NCBI RefSeq assembly: GCF_000147695.2
Contig: NC_015958.1
Coordinates: forward strand, 474,501 to 538,500
Source: Thermoanaerobacter wiegelii Rt8.B1
GTDB taxonomy: Bacteria > Bacillota > Thermoanaerobacteria > Thermoanaerobacterales > Thermoanaerobacteraceae
Direction of reading: 5' to 3'
Length of the DNA stretch: 64,000 nt
The position numbers and the translations under genes were made by a program. The notes beneath the pieces are model-generated. The model was not told the DNA's origin, made no database searches, and saw only the letters and a list, made by a program, of their open reading frames with translations. This document shows positions 35,757 to 48,605 of the stretch, one piece after another (within the stretch, counting starts at the first letter, position 1; each line of letters begins with the position of its first letter).

Positions 35757-37669
35757 GTGCGCCCGGCATGGGCGATAACTAGGCGGTGAAAGCCCGCTGT
35801 GGGCTTGGTAGTGGGAACCACTAGCCAAGAGCAAGGGTGTCCATCGTGAGGTGGAATCTGAAGGAAGCTTAAGGCAAAATCTCGGTCTGATGAACAAGAA
35901 CCAGATAAGAGGCTGAATTGGGATGGATGAGTTTGCGTAACAAAACGAAGTCCAACACTACCCGAATCCCATACAGTAAATCTGGCAGATATATGAGATG
36001 AAAGTTATCGTTCTTACCCGGGGAGGTCTCAAGGATAAGTCATGGAAGTAAAATCTGAAGTGACAACCCATGCAGTGATGTATGGCTGAACCTTGAGAAG
36101 TCAGCAGAGGTCATAGTACTTATCTAGTCATGAATAGATAAGGAAGGACCGAACGTTAGGAGGTTTTGGAAATCTTATGGACTCGAAAGATATGCAGAGA
36201 CTGCAGACAACTCAACAAAGAGGCTATCCGTTGAATAGAGAAATGGAATTTCAAAAGACAACGGAAGTGCATAGTATATCATCGGCGTCAGAAGATAGAA
36301 GAAACGATGTACAAAGATATACCAGCAATATGCTTGAGATGATAGTAGAACGAGAGAACATGAGATTAGCATACAAGCGAGTCGTTACAAATAAAGGGAG
36401 CCATGGAGTCGATGGGATGGAAGTAGATGAACTTCTACCGTATCTCAAAGAGAAATGGCCAACCATAAAGCAACAATTGCTGGAAGGGAAGTATAAACCA
36501 CAACCAGTGCGAAGAGTAGAAATTCCCAAACCAGATGGAGGAGTAAGACTACTAGGAATACCTACAGCACTAGATAGGCTAATACAACAAGCAATAGCCC
36601 AAATACTAAATAGAGTCTACAACCATACATTTTCCGATAGCAGTTATGGATTCAGACCAAGACGCAGTGCAAAAGACGCAATAAAAGCCGCAGAAGCATA
36701 TATAAATGAAGGATACGCATGGGTTGTAGATATGGACTTAGAAAAGTTCTTTGACAGAGTAAACCACGACATAATAATGTCCAAACTAGAAAAGCGGATA
36801 GGAGACAAAAGGGTACTAAAGTTAATACGAAGATACTTAGAATCAGGAGTAATGATAAACGGAATCAAAGTATCAACAGAAGAAGGAACGCTGCAAGGAG
36901 GGCCACTAAGTCCGTTATTAGCAAATATCATGTTGGACGAATTAGACAAAGAACTTGAAAAACGTGGGCATAAATTTTGTCGATATGCAGACGACTGCAA
37001 CATATATGTAAGAAGCAGGTCTGCAGGAAACAGAGTAATGAAGAGCATAAAGAAATTCATAGAAAGCAAATTAAAACTAAAAGTCAACGAAGCAAAAAGT
37101 GCTGTAGATAGACCCTGGAGAAGAAAATTTCTTGGATTTTCATTCTATACAAAAGAAAATGAAGTGAGGATAAGAATCCATGAAAAATCCATCAAAAGGT
37201 TTAAGGAAAAAGTAAGAGAAATAACCAATCGGAACAAGGGAATAAGCATGGAAAACAGAATAAATAGACTAAATCAAATAACAACAGGATGGGTCAACTA
37301 TTTTGGATTAGCAGACGCAAAAAGCATAATGAAAACCCTTGACGAATGGATAAGGCGAAGACTAAGGGCATGTATATGGAAACAATGGAAGAAGATAAAA
37401 ACGAAGCATGATAACTTAGTAAAACTAGGAGTAGAAGATCAAAAAGCCTGGGAATATGCCAATACAAGGAAAGGCTATTGGAGAATTTCCAACAGCCCAA
37501 TCCTGAACGCAACTCTTACAAACAAATACTTTGAAAGCATTGGATACAAGAGTTTAACAAAAAGATATCTAACTGTGCATTAGTTCCTAATGAACCGCCG
37601 TATACCGAACGGTACGTACGGTGGTGTGAGAGGACGCTGAATAAAATAATTATTCAGCTCCTACTCGAT
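35757..37669 (+). mobile_element. Full-length group II intron (class C-like), 1913 bp
   Basis: 5' end GTGCGCCCGGCATGGGCG, 3' end CTACTCGAT. Domain V is at about 37592-37626 (ACCGCCGTATACC-GAAC-GGTACGTACGGTGGT), followed by a domain VI hairpin. The domain IV frame at 36177 encodes the maturase. Insertion immediately downstream of a terminator, and a maturase without an endonuclease domain, are hallmarks of class C. The intron boundaries were fixed by comparison with the deleted copy at 6819-7476. Probably mobile. Confidence 0.92.
36177..37583 (+). CDS. Group II intron reverse transcriptase/maturase
   Basis: 468 residues. RT domain: KPQPVRRVEIPKPDGGVRLL (RT1-2), SYGFRPRRSAKDAI (RT3), WVVDMDLEKFFDRVNHD (RT4, first catalytic Asp), GTLQGGPLSPLLANIMLDEL, the YADD box at FCRYADDCNIYV and KFLGFSF (RT7). 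Domain X ends with the class-typical RKGYWRISNSPILNATL. No En (HNH) endonuclease domain follows. AGGAGGTTTTGG precedes the ATG. It could also serve the ORF-less intron at 6819 in trans. Confidence 0.95.
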   Translation: MDSKDMQRLQTTQQRGYPLNREMEFQKTTEVHSISSASEDRRNDVQRYTSNMLEMIVERENMRLAYKRVVTNKGSHGVDGMEVDELLPYLKEKWPTIKQQLLEGKYKPQPVRRVEIPKPDGGVRLLGIPTALDRLIQQAIAQILNRVYNHTFSDSSYGFRPRRSAKDAIKAAEAYINEGYAWVVDMDLEKFFDRVNHDIIMSKLEKRIGDKRVLKLIRRYLESGVMINGIKVSTEEGTLQGGPLSPLLANIMLDELDKELEKRGHKFCRYADDCNIYVRSRSAGNRVMKSIKKFIESKLKLKVNEAKSAVDRPWRRKFLGFSFYTKENEVRIRIHEKSIKRFKEKVREITNRNKGISMENRINRLNQITTGWVNYFGLADAKSIMKTLDEWIRRRLRACIWKQWKKIKTKHDNLVKLGVEDQKAWEYANTRKGYWRISNSPILNATLTNKYFESIGYKSLTKRYLTVH

Positions 37670-37695
37670 GGACTTACGCATTTTCACTAGAGGTG

Positions 37696-37803
37696 CTATT
37701 TTTTTGAATTTACAGGCCAGTTGACTATAAAAAATACAGCCACTGTGAGGAGAACAAGCCCTGCTATTGCCCAGATGAGATTTTTAAGGTTGAATTTAAA
37801 CAT
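37696..37803 (-). CDS. Small single-helix membrane protein, 35 aa
   Basis: MFKFNLKNLIWAIAGLVLLT then VAVFFIVNWPVNSKK: one hydrophobic helix between basic ends. GGAGGGAG lies 6 bases before the ATG on the minus strand. Too short for homology assignment; the strong ribosome site and ideal composition support translation. Confidence 0.6.
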   Translation of the reverse strand: MFKFNLKNLIWAIAGLVLLTVAVFFIVNWPVNSKK

Positions 37804-37895
37804 CTTTTCTCCCTCCTCGGGAAGAGGTTAAAATTTATTGTTCTTACTTTCATTGTACAAGATATTAAGGGCAATATCAACACTTTTTAAAATCA

Positions 37896-37963
37896 GACAA
37901 AGGGGACGGTTCCTTTTGTCTGATTACTAAGTTGTTCAGATGAAAGGAACCGTCCCCTTTGTC
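37896..37963. repeat. REP-like inverted repeat, copy 3 (21-bp perfect arms)
   Basis: Arms at 37896-37916 and 37943-37963 (GACAAAGGGGACGGTTCC... and its complement) are perfect over 21 bp with a 26-nt loop, and short CAGACA/TGTCTG pieces flank them. Same core as 11886 and 19044. Two REP units in opposite orientation form one large cruciform. Confidence 0.88.
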
Positions 37964-38051
37964 CGCTGAATGTCTGAATAATTTTTTATGAAGGTAAAAC
38001 TATTTTTGAAATTTCTGTGTCTAATTTATAGAAGTGATAGGAGAGGCTTAT

Positions 38052-38569
38052 ATGAATATAGAAGAACTTGTGAGTAGAGCTAAAAAGGGCGACGATGATG
38101 CTTTTTACGAATTAATAAGTAATTTAAAAGAACAGCTTTATAGAATCGCATTTTCTTATTTAAAAAATGAAGAAGAATCTCTCGAAGCTTTGCAAGAGGT
38201 GACTTATAGGGTTTATATAAATATCAAAAAATTAAAAAAGGCTAAATATTTTAACAGTTGGGTTATACGTATAATGATAAATTATTGTATAAATGAGCTT
38301 AGGAATAAAAAAAGGTTTACTAATAAGGAAGTTTTAGAAGAAAAAGAGTTACAAGAAACGAATTCATTTATGAATTTTGACTGAATAGAGATAGAGACAA
38401 TACTTAATCAAATGGAAGAAAAATATCAAACAGTTATTAGATTAAAATACCTATATGATTTAAAAATTTCTGATATTGCATTTATAATGAATAAACCTGA
38501 AGGCACAGTAAAAACTTGGCTTTATAAAGCGTTAAAAAAATTAAGAGAAAATTTCATGGAGGTGAAATA
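38052..38569 (+). pseudogene. ECF sigma factor with in-frame TGA between sigma2 and sigma4
   Basis: Sigma region 2 (DDAFYELISNLKEQLYRIAF, SWVIRIMINYCINELR) and region 4 (KYQTVIRLKYLYDLKISDIA, KPEGTVKTWLYKALKKL) are in one frame, separated only by TGA at 38382-38384, probably former TGG. Start ATG 38052 behind GGAGAGG. Followed by a damaged anti-sigma gene, so the sigma/anti-sigma pair has probably been lost together. Confidence 0.85.
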
Positions 38570-38573
38570 GTAT

Positions 38574-39917
38574 TGGAAGAAATGCAGAAAAAGTGCTGAT
38601 GGAAATTAGTGAAAGTATAAATAAAATTGAGGTTCCTGAAGAAGTAGAAAATTATATAAAAAAGGGGATAGAAAAAGGGAGAAACAAAAAGATATTACAG
38701 AAGAAAAAAAGGATGCTTTCTTATGCTGCTGCAAGTATTTTAATAATTTTCTTTGTGTTGTCTATTAGGTTATCTCCCAGTGTGGCAGCGTATGTTAGCC
38801 AAATACGGGTTTTGAAGCAATTGTAAATCTTATTAGATATGATAAAGGCCTAGATCTAGCAGTAAGAAATGATTTTATACAGCCTCTTAATATTTCAAAA
38901 GAATATGATGGAGTAAAAGTGACGATAGGAGGAATTATCGTTGATGAAAGTCGCATTATAATCTTTTATTCCATCAAAAATGAATCTGGAAAATCACTGG
39001 AACTAAAGAATATAGAAGTATACAATGAAAAGAATCAACCTTTAGAAGAAATAAGTTTAAGCTGGAGTGGTTTTGATAATAATAGTGTAGAAAAAGAAAG
39101 TTTTATAGATATTGCTTTTTCGGGAGATAACAACAGCATACCGGAAGTATTAAATTTAAGTATGCAATTTAAAGGCCTAAAATCCAATACATTTAACTTT
39201 TCTATTCACATAGATAAAGATAAATTTAAGGGACTAAAAGAAGTTTATACTGTAAATAGAACAATAGAAATAGATGGTCAAAAAATTACTTTCGAAAAAG
39301 CCATTGTTTATCCTACACGTATTGCTCTTTATATTCATTATAACCCTTTAAACAGCAAAAAAATACTTGGTTATCCGGATATAGGAATTGTGGATGAGAA
39401 AGGAGATATATTTGGCCAAATAAGTAATGGGGTATCTGGTACAAGAAAAGATGACAACAATACAGTACTTTATTTTCAGAGTAATTATTTTAAAAAACCG
39501 AAAGAACTATATGTAGCTTTTTCAAAGGTTAAAGCAATTGATAAGGATAAGGCGGAGGTAATTATAGATTTAAAGAATAAAATGATTTTAAAAAAACCGG
39601 ATGAAAAGTTGAAGTTAAATGATATAGTGTACAATAAAAATGATATACAGCTTACATTTACGCTTGAAAAAATAGATAATACAAATAATTTTTATAGTCC
39701 TTTTTACAGTGAATTTGAAGATTCATCTATGAAAAAATATCATTTTTTAGGGGAGGAGATTCATGGAGGAAGGGAAGGAAAAGTAGAGGAAGTTTTAATT
39801 AGGATACCAAACGTTTCTTATGACAATTCAATTAAACTAAAAATCATTGACTATCCTAATTTTATTGGGGGAAAAGAAGTAAAAGTGAGAGTAAAACAAA
39901 GGGAAGTAATTAAGTAA
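38574..39917 (+). pseudogene. DUF4179-type anti-sigma factor, frameshifted
   Basis: A cytoplasmic N-terminal segment, one helix (MLSYAAASILIIFFVLSIRL) and a long extracytoplasmic domain (NISKEYDGVKVTIGGIIVDE ...) match DUF4179/DUF5643 anti-sigma factors. Breaks: near 38582 (one A missing; restored start L-E-E-N-A-E-K-V) and near 38805, where one C must be added to continue IPGFEAIVNLIRYDKG. The extracellular 330 residues remain open. Confidence 0.82.
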
Positions 39918-39928
39918 AATTTAGGAAA

Positions 39929-39960
39929 GCTATAACCTCTGTAGATGGTTATAGCTTCTT
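39929..39960 (+). terminator. Rho-independent terminator
   Basis: GCTATAACC/GGTTATAGC followed by TTCTTTTAT after the anti-sigma gene. Confidence 0.85.
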
Positions 39961-39963
39961 TTA

Positions 39964-40110
39964 TAGTTTCTCTCTTAGCCATAAACTGTTCAAAAAAACA
40001 GCCATATATCGCCTATCCGTATTGTGTAACTTTACCTGAACATCTTTTTTAATGAGTTTTTTATTGTACTGTTCTATTTCTTCAAAGTTTTTTGGAGGAT
40101 TATTAGCCTG
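39964..40110 (-). pseudogene. Minus-strand C-terminal coding remnant
   Basis: Minus frame NNPPKNFEEIEQYNKKLIKK then VQVKLHNTDRRYMAVFLNSL to a stop near 39964. Composition is protein-like, with no start and no recognised family. 40111-40200 holds nothing recognisable. Confidence 0.4.
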
Positions 40111-40202
40111 AGTCTGAGAACGAGCGTTAGTTTAGTCTGCTTTGTTGCTGGAGCAGACTTGCAAAGTGCCAATCAAAAAACATACTTTGTCTACAGTTTA
40201 TG

Positions 40203-40230
40203 AGGAGGGTTTTCGTCCTCCTTATTTTTT
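40203..40230 (+). terminator. Hairpin terminator, U tract on plus strand
   Basis: AGGAGG-TTTTCGT-CCTCCT then TATTTTTTA; it also lies just beyond the stop of the ferritin-VIT gene on the minus strand. Confidence 0.7.
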
Positions 40231-41317
40231 ATGCACTTATTCCAAATACTTTTTGCACTAGAGTTCCAAAGAGATATGATAAAACTGCTGCTCCAAGGCC
40301 TGTTGCTACCATTTCTAAAACCTTTCCTTTTATAGACAGACTTTCTGAAGCGACAGATACTATAATTCCTACTATAGAAAGTGCTATTGCTGCAAAAATT
40401 ACTGAAAATGCAAGAGCTACTAAAGAGGATGAAGTGATTATAAAGTAAGGCAAAACGGGGAATACAAGTCCTACAAGGTATGCGATACCAGTATATAGAG
40501 CAGATTTTATTTCGTTTTCAGAAATCTCTTCAGTTAAAAGATTTGTCATGGCATCTTCATTGTCACTAAGTTTGTTTACAATTTCTCTCCCGATATCTTC
40601 TGGTATACCGGATTCGGATAGTTTATTTAAAAATTCCTCTTTTGCCCTGTCTTTTGAGACTCTAAATAAAAGCTCCATTTTCTTCTTTATACCCTCATTT
40701 ACTTGTCTTTGAGACCTTACAGAGGTGTATGCACCTATTGCCATAGAAAGAGCACCAGCTACTCCTACTACCAAGCCAGCAGTGCCAACAGTGATGGGGC
40801 TTTTTGGATAAACAGCTGAAAGTCCCGTTACAGTTCCTAAAATTTCCACAAGACCATCGTTCATTCCAAGTATAAAGTCTCTTATGTTTTCTATGCTGAA
40901 TTTGTCTTTTTGGCTGCTAAACATTTTTTCATGTTCAAGTTCATCTTCTATGATTTTTGATAGAATTAATTTTTCTTCTTCTGTAAGAGAAGCTTCGTTA
41001 AAATAGCGATAATAGGATTCGGTACTTGTTGCTTCATTCATCTCAAGTATTGTGACAAATAATTTACTTCCTAATAAAGTTCTCAATATTTTATAAGTAA
41101 AAAGCCTAAATTTACGAGATTTTTCTTCCGGAATTTCTATATTTCTGTCTTTTAAAAATTGATGCCAAAATTTTGCGTGAGCTTTCTCTATTTTTGCAAG
41201 TGCTTCAAAATTACTTTTAGTTTGTGGATTTTTCTCAACTTTCGCGAGGTATGTATAAAGGTCGGCAGCTTCAACTTCTTCTTTGTAAAAACTGATAGCT
41301 TGGTCTATAGGATTCAT
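40229..41317 (-). CDS. Ferritin-like/VIT1-CCC1 fusion membrane protein (iron/manganese handling)
   Basis: 362 residues. N-terminal rubrerythrin-like four-helix domain (residues 1-145) with ExxH-type ligands in YKEEVEAADLYTYLAKVE, EKAHAKFWHQFL and EDELEHEKMF. The C-terminal VIT1/CCC1 domain has five helices (RDFILGMNDGLVEILGTVTG, VAGALSMAIGAYTSVRSQRQ). Members bind or export Fe2+/Mn2+. The promoter is probably the TATAAT on the minus strand at 41445-41450, about 130 bp upstream. The rest of 41318-41584 shows no feature. Confidence 0.92.
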   Translation of the reverse strand: MNPIDQAISFYKEEVEAADLYTYLAKVEKNPQTKSNFEALAKIEKAHAKFWHQFLKDRNIEIPEEKSRKFRLFTYKILRTLLGSKLFVTILEMNEATSTESYYRYFNEASLTEEEKLILSKIIEDELEHEKMFSSQKDKFSIENIRDFILGMNDGLVEILGTVTGLSAVYPKSPITVGTAGLVVGVAGALSMAIGAYTSVRSQRQVNEGIKKKMELLFRVSKDRAKEEFLNKLSESGIPEDIGREIVNKLSDNEDAMTNLLTEEISENEIKSALYTGIAYLVGLVFPVLPYFIITSSSLVALAFSVIFAAIALSIVGIIVSVASESLSIKGKVLEMVATGLGAAVLSYLFGTLVQKVFGISA

Positions 41318-41584
41318 TTACCATACCGTCCTTTCTGAGTGAAATTTTAAATGAGCAAGAATAACAAAAAATAAATAAAATGCTATACTAGTGCATATAA
41401 TTTTACATATGATATATTTACAAAAGTGACAAACACCCGTATATATTATACCACATTAGAATTAATATTAATGGTTACAGACATTTGCAGTGTGTATCAC
41501 AAGTTTGTAGGTCGCGCGCTTTGTGCATAATGTCAGCTATATTATTTTTCCTACTAAAATTTTACACACATGCCTTTTGCAGAG

Positions 41585-41615
41585 ATAAAAAAGGAGGGAA
41601 TGTTCCCTCCATTTT

Positions 41616-41616
<1 letters not shown>
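41585..41616 (-). terminator. PFOR terminator
   Basis: On the minus strand GGAGGGAA-CA-TTCCCTCC followed by TTTTTTATC. It overlaps the PFOR stop. Confidence 0.9.
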
Positions 41617-45173
<3,557 letters not shown>

Positions 45174-45205
45174 TTAAATAAAAAGGTCACCAATCAAAGA
45201 AGGAT

Positions 45206-45324
45206 GTACCTGATATAGCACAGTATACAATATTTCATTTTATTATATAACAGGTATTTATAGAGTGTATAACAGACCGTATTAATTTAGATTTTTGCTT
45301 TTATTAAAGCTATATAACAGGTAC
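45206..45324 (-). promoter_or_regulatory. PFOR upstream region with repeated TATAACAG boxes
   Basis: TATAACAG occurs at 45247-45254, 45268-45275 and 45313-45320; the first two start 21 bp apart, two helical turns. GTACCTGATATAGC (45206-45219) is nearly the reverse complement of GCTATATAACAGGTAC (45309-45324). The blocks lie 60-180 bp upstream of the PFOR start. Candidate operators for a redox or catabolite regulator; no known consensus was matched. Confidence 0.45.
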
Positions 45325-45339
45325 ATAATAATTATACCA

Positions 45340-45520
45340 CACCAACTAGAAAATTAAAACTTTTTTGTGACAAATCCATATCAAAAAATTTAGCTGTGGT
45401 TTCTCCACCAAATGAAACGAGGATAATCATTACAACAGCTATTGTACATTGCAACCAATAGCGTTTTTGGGTATACCATTTTCGAGAAGGAATGATTGTC
45501 AAAAAAATTCGATAAGAAAA
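45340..45520 (-). pseudogene. Membrane protein remnant near the poly-T tract
   Basis: A minus-strand frame gives RKWYTQKRYWLQCTIAVVMI then ILVSFGGETTAKFFDMD and ends SFNFLVGVV. One helix and a protein-like pattern, without its start. Family not recognised. Confidence 0.4.
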
Positions 45521-45524
45521 AAAC

Positions 45525-45562
<38 letters not shown>

Positions 45563-45641
45563 AAACTTTTTTAAAATTGACATTATAAGAAACAAATAGT
45601 ATAATTTTTTTGTCAAATTATGTCGAAAAGAAGGGAAAACG

Positions 45642-46241
45642 GTGGAAGTATACAATTACAGCGAGTATTATCTTATAAAGCATTTAATGACGAGTTTGAA
45701 ACATTATCACTATATAACTTATTTACACAGTATAAGAGTTGCGAAACTTACTTATTTAGTTTCTAAAAAATTAGGATTACCCAAAGAGGAGCAAATTTAT
45801 AACTGTAAGGGGGGATTATTACACGATATTGGCAAGGTATTAGTACCTGTCACCATTCTTGACAAGCCAGCTCCGCTTACAGAGTTGGAATACGAGTTTG
45901 TGAAGATACATTCAAGTTATGGCTCGGAAATGTTGAAAATTTTTCCTTCATTGAAGGATTTGGTCCCAGGGTTACTTTACCATCATGAAAGGCTAGATGG
46001 TTCTGGCTATCCTTTTGGTGTCAGTATTATTCCTTTAAGTGCTCAAATAATAGGAATTTGTGATTCTTTTGATGCAATGACTACAAAAAGGCCTTATAAT
46101 GAAAAGAGGTTAAAAAGTATACACGAGGCAATATTTGAATTAAAAACCCAACCACAAAAATATAATTACAAAATCGTAGAAGCACTGGAAGAAGTCTTGT
46201 GGGAAAAAAAGGGGGATCAACAACACTTTATTTCTATATAA
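45642..46241 (+). CDS. HD-GYP-type phosphohydrolase domain protein
   Basis: 199 residues. HD-GYP signatures: HSIRVAKLTYLVSKKLGL, GLLHDIGKVLVPVTIL, YHHERLDGSGYPFGVSIIPL (GYP) and DSFDAMTTKRPYN. Such proteins hydrolyse cyclic dinucleotides, typically c-di-GMP. No receiver or sensor domain is attached. The start is GTG at 45642, 7-8 bases after AAGGGAA. A chemoreceptor fragment begins 14 bp downstream. Confidence 0.88.
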   Translation: MEVYNYSEYYLIKHLMTSLKHYHYITYLHSIRVAKLTYLVSKKLGLPKEEQIYNCKGGLLHDIGKVLVPVTILDKPAPLTELEYEFVKIHSSYGSEMLKIFPSLKDLVPGLLYHHERLDGSGYPFGVSIIPLSAQIIGICDSFDAMTTKRPYNEKRLKSIHEAIFELKTQPQKYNYKIVEALEEVLWEKKGDQQHFISI

Positions 46242-46255
46242 TGGGAGGGTAACAA

Positions 46256-46462
46256 ATGAAAAGCATTAGAACAAAACTTTTGGTGTTTATGCTCTTGTTT
46301 ATTTTAATTCCCCTTGTTATAACAGGATATTTTTCAACAAATATTGCAGAGAGTATTCTTAAAAACAAGATAAACGATTCCAATCAAGCAGCTTTATCGG
46401 TTTTAAATAAGTACATAAATTCTTTTAAACAAAACACAGAAGATAGTGTAAAATTTCAGTAG
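46256..46462 (+). pseudogene. Methyl-accepting chemotaxis protein, 5' remnant
   Basis: A normal chemoreceptor N terminus (KLLVFMLLFILIPLVITGYF, then ESILKNKINDSNQAALSVLN), which stops after 68 residues. Sensor, HAMP and signalling domains are lost. GGGAGGGT precedes the ATG. A second, complete receptor follows at 46723. Confidence 0.82.
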
Positions 46463-46499
46463 GTGATTAAGCAGGAAAAAGAGGTGCAAATGTAGAAAA

Positions 46500-46684
46500 A
46501 AGACCTCACCGTAAAAAAAATCAAAACAACATCAAAAGGGAGGTGAGGTCTGATATGTTATTAGATGTTCGACACATAGTGGGTGCAATCCTGCTTTTTG
46601 TAGAAGGTTTAATAAAAATAATAAAAGAGAATAAAGATTTTTATATAGCAGAACCCCTTAATTTGTGAGGATTTTGGGGTTCTG
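46500..46684 (+). other. Inserted-looking segment with two hairpins and a 37-codon ORF
   Basis: Hairpin 1: AGACCTCACC (46500-46509) pairs with GGTGAGGTCT (46542-46551). Hairpin 2: CAGAACCCC (46649-46657) pairs with GGGGTTCTG (46676-46684). Between them an ORF (46555-46668) behind GGGAGGTGAGG encodes MLLDVRHIVGAILLFVEGLI then KIIKENKDFYIAEPLNL, a small helical protein. The segment separates a truncated and an intact chemoreceptor. No transposase or target duplication was found. Confidence 0.5.
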
Positions 46685-46722
46685 CAAAGACCTATGGATA
46701 CTAAACAAAGGAGGAACATTAA

Positions 46723-48486
46723 ATGAAAAAACTGAAAAAAGTAGGTACAAAAAGTATTAAATCAACATTAGTTTTAATGTTCATTGCAGTAACTTTAATA
46801 AGTATGTCTGTTTTAGGTTTTGCTGCTTATAATGTATCTAAAAAGGCACTTTTAAATCTTGGAGAAACCGCACTAAAAAATAAAGTAAATATGGGAATTG
46901 CTTTCATGGAAGCATTAGAAGAACAAGTTCAAGCGGGTAAACTAACAAGAGAAGAAGCACAAGAAATTTTTAAATCTAAGATGTTAAATCCTAAAAAGGA
47001 AGATGGAAAAACCAGAGGTCAAAATGATAAACTAGAACTAAATATAGGAGCTTATATGTATGCTATAAATAGTCAAGGAATAGAAATGATGCATCCATAT
47101 AAAGAAGGAGAAGATATATCCGAAGTAGTAGACCCTAAAGGTAATAATATAGTAAAGCTTATTATTGAAGAAGGTAGGAATCCTAAAAATAATGGTATTA
47201 TACATTTTTATTGGCAGAATCCTGGCGAGAAAAAAATGCGTCCTAAAACTAATGCAGTTGGGTATTTTGCGCCCTGGGATTGGTTTGTAAATGTTGGTGC
47301 TTATGATGAAGACTTTTATAGACCAGTAAAAACAGTTCTTAATGTAATAATTATAATATCAATAATAAATTTAATTGTTGGTTCTATGCTTATTATTTGG
47401 TTCCTTAATAGAAAACTTAATCCTCTTAATGAACTATCAAAAACAATGGAAGAGGGAGCAAATGGTAATTTGAATGTAAATATTGATATTAAATCAAAAG
47501 ATGAAGTTGGAATACTGGCAAACAGCTTCAACACAATGATAGAAGGAATAAAGAAACTTGTTTTTGACATAAAGAGCATATCAGAATCTGTAAATCATTC
47601 TGCAGAGAATTTAGCAGTAGCATCAGAGCAGGCAGCTCAAGCCACGCAGGATGTTGCAAAAGCCATTGAAGAAATCGCACAAGGAGCTTCCAGCCAAGCA
47701 AAAGAGGCAGAGGAGAGTGCTACAGCGACTGTAGTACTTGGGCAACTAATAGATAACTCATTAAAAAATGCAGAAGACATAAACCATGAAATAGAGAATG
47801 TAAACATGGTATCAAGTGAAGGACTTGTAACAATAAAAGAGCTAATAGAGAAGACAAAACACACAATAGAAGCAAATAACAATGTAAAAGAATCCACAAA
47901 TTATCTTTTAGAAAAATCTACGGAAATAAGCAAGATTGTAGAGACGATAACAGGCATAGCAGACCAGACAAATCTTTTATCACTAAACGCGGCAATAGAG
48001 GCAGCGAGAGCAGGAGAAGCAGGAAGAGGCTTTGCAGTTGTAGCAGATGAAGTGAGGAAATTGGCAGAACAGTCCTCACAGGCAGCGAGAAACATAGCAA
48101 ACTTAATATCTGAAATACAAAACACTATTAACAATACCTACAAAACAGTAGAAGACTCAACAAAATCGATAGAAGAGCAAAGCAATGTAGTCAATACTAC
48201 AAAAGATGTGTTTGAAGGAATAATTCATGCAGTGAATTTCATAGTAGAAAAAATTGATAATCTTAATAAATCTTTAAAGGAGATAGAATCTCACAAGAAC
48301 AAAATAGTTGATTCAATACAGAACATAGCGGCTGTATCAGAAGAGTCAGCGGCATCAGCGGAAGAAGTATCCGCAACATCACAAGAACAGTCGGCAATTG
48401 TGGAAGAGATGGCATCAACAGCAAATGAACTTAAGAATTATGCCAATACGCTTATTGAGGCAATTAAACAATTTAAAGTTGAGTAA
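46723..48486 (+). CDS. Methyl-accepting chemotaxis protein, Cache sensor
   Basis: 587 residues. TM1 ([20 protein letters not shown], about 15-35); a periplasmic-side Cache domain to about 205 ([35 protein letters not shown]); TM2 ([20 protein letters not shown], about 208-230); HAMP; then the methyl-accepting coiled coil with the highly conserved hairpin tip [20 protein letters not shown] and [18 protein letters not shown]. The ligand is unknown; small carboxylates are common for this sensor. AAAGGAGG precedes the ATG. Confidence 0.95.
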   Translation: MKKLKKVGTKSIKSTLVLMFIAVTLISMSVLGFAAYNVSKKALLNLGETALKNKVNMGIAFMEALEEQVQAGKLTREEAQEIFKSKMLNPKKEDGKTRGQNDKLELNIGAYMYAINSQGIEMMHPYKEGEDISEVVDPKGNNIVKLIIEEGRNPKNNGIIHFYWQNPGEKKMRPKTNAVGYFAPWDWFVNVGAYDEDFYRPVKTVLNVIIIISIINLIVGSMLIIWFLNRKLNPLNELSKTMEEGANGNLNVNIDIKSKDEVGILANSFNTMIEGIKKLVFDIKSISESVNHSAENLAVASEQAAQATQDVAKAIEEIAQGASSQAKEAEESATATVVLGQLIDNSLKNAEDINHEIENVNMVSSEGLVTIKELIEKTKHTIEANNNVKESTNYLLEKSTEISKIVETITGIADQTNLLSLNAAIEAARAGEAGRGFAVVADEVRKLAEQSSQAARNIANLISEIQNTINNTYKTVEDSTKSIEEQSNVVNTTKDVFEGIIHAVNFIVEKIDNLNKSLKEIESHKNKIVDSIQNIAAVSEESAASAEEVSATSQEQSAIVEEMASTANELKNYANTLIEAIKQFKVE

Positions 48487-48487
48487 A

Positions 48488-48510
48488 GGCGGGGTCATTC
48501 CCGCTTTTTA
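48488..48510 (+). terminator. Rho-independent terminator
   Basis: GCGGG-GTCATT-CCCGC then TTTTTA after the chemoreceptor. Confidence 0.88.
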
Positions 48511-48605
48511 AATTTAAAAATGTATAAATATTAGCAGGATTTTTGAAGTGATAAATAGAAATATACTATATCACCAAATTAAAAAATTTATGGGGGGATT
48601 TAAAT

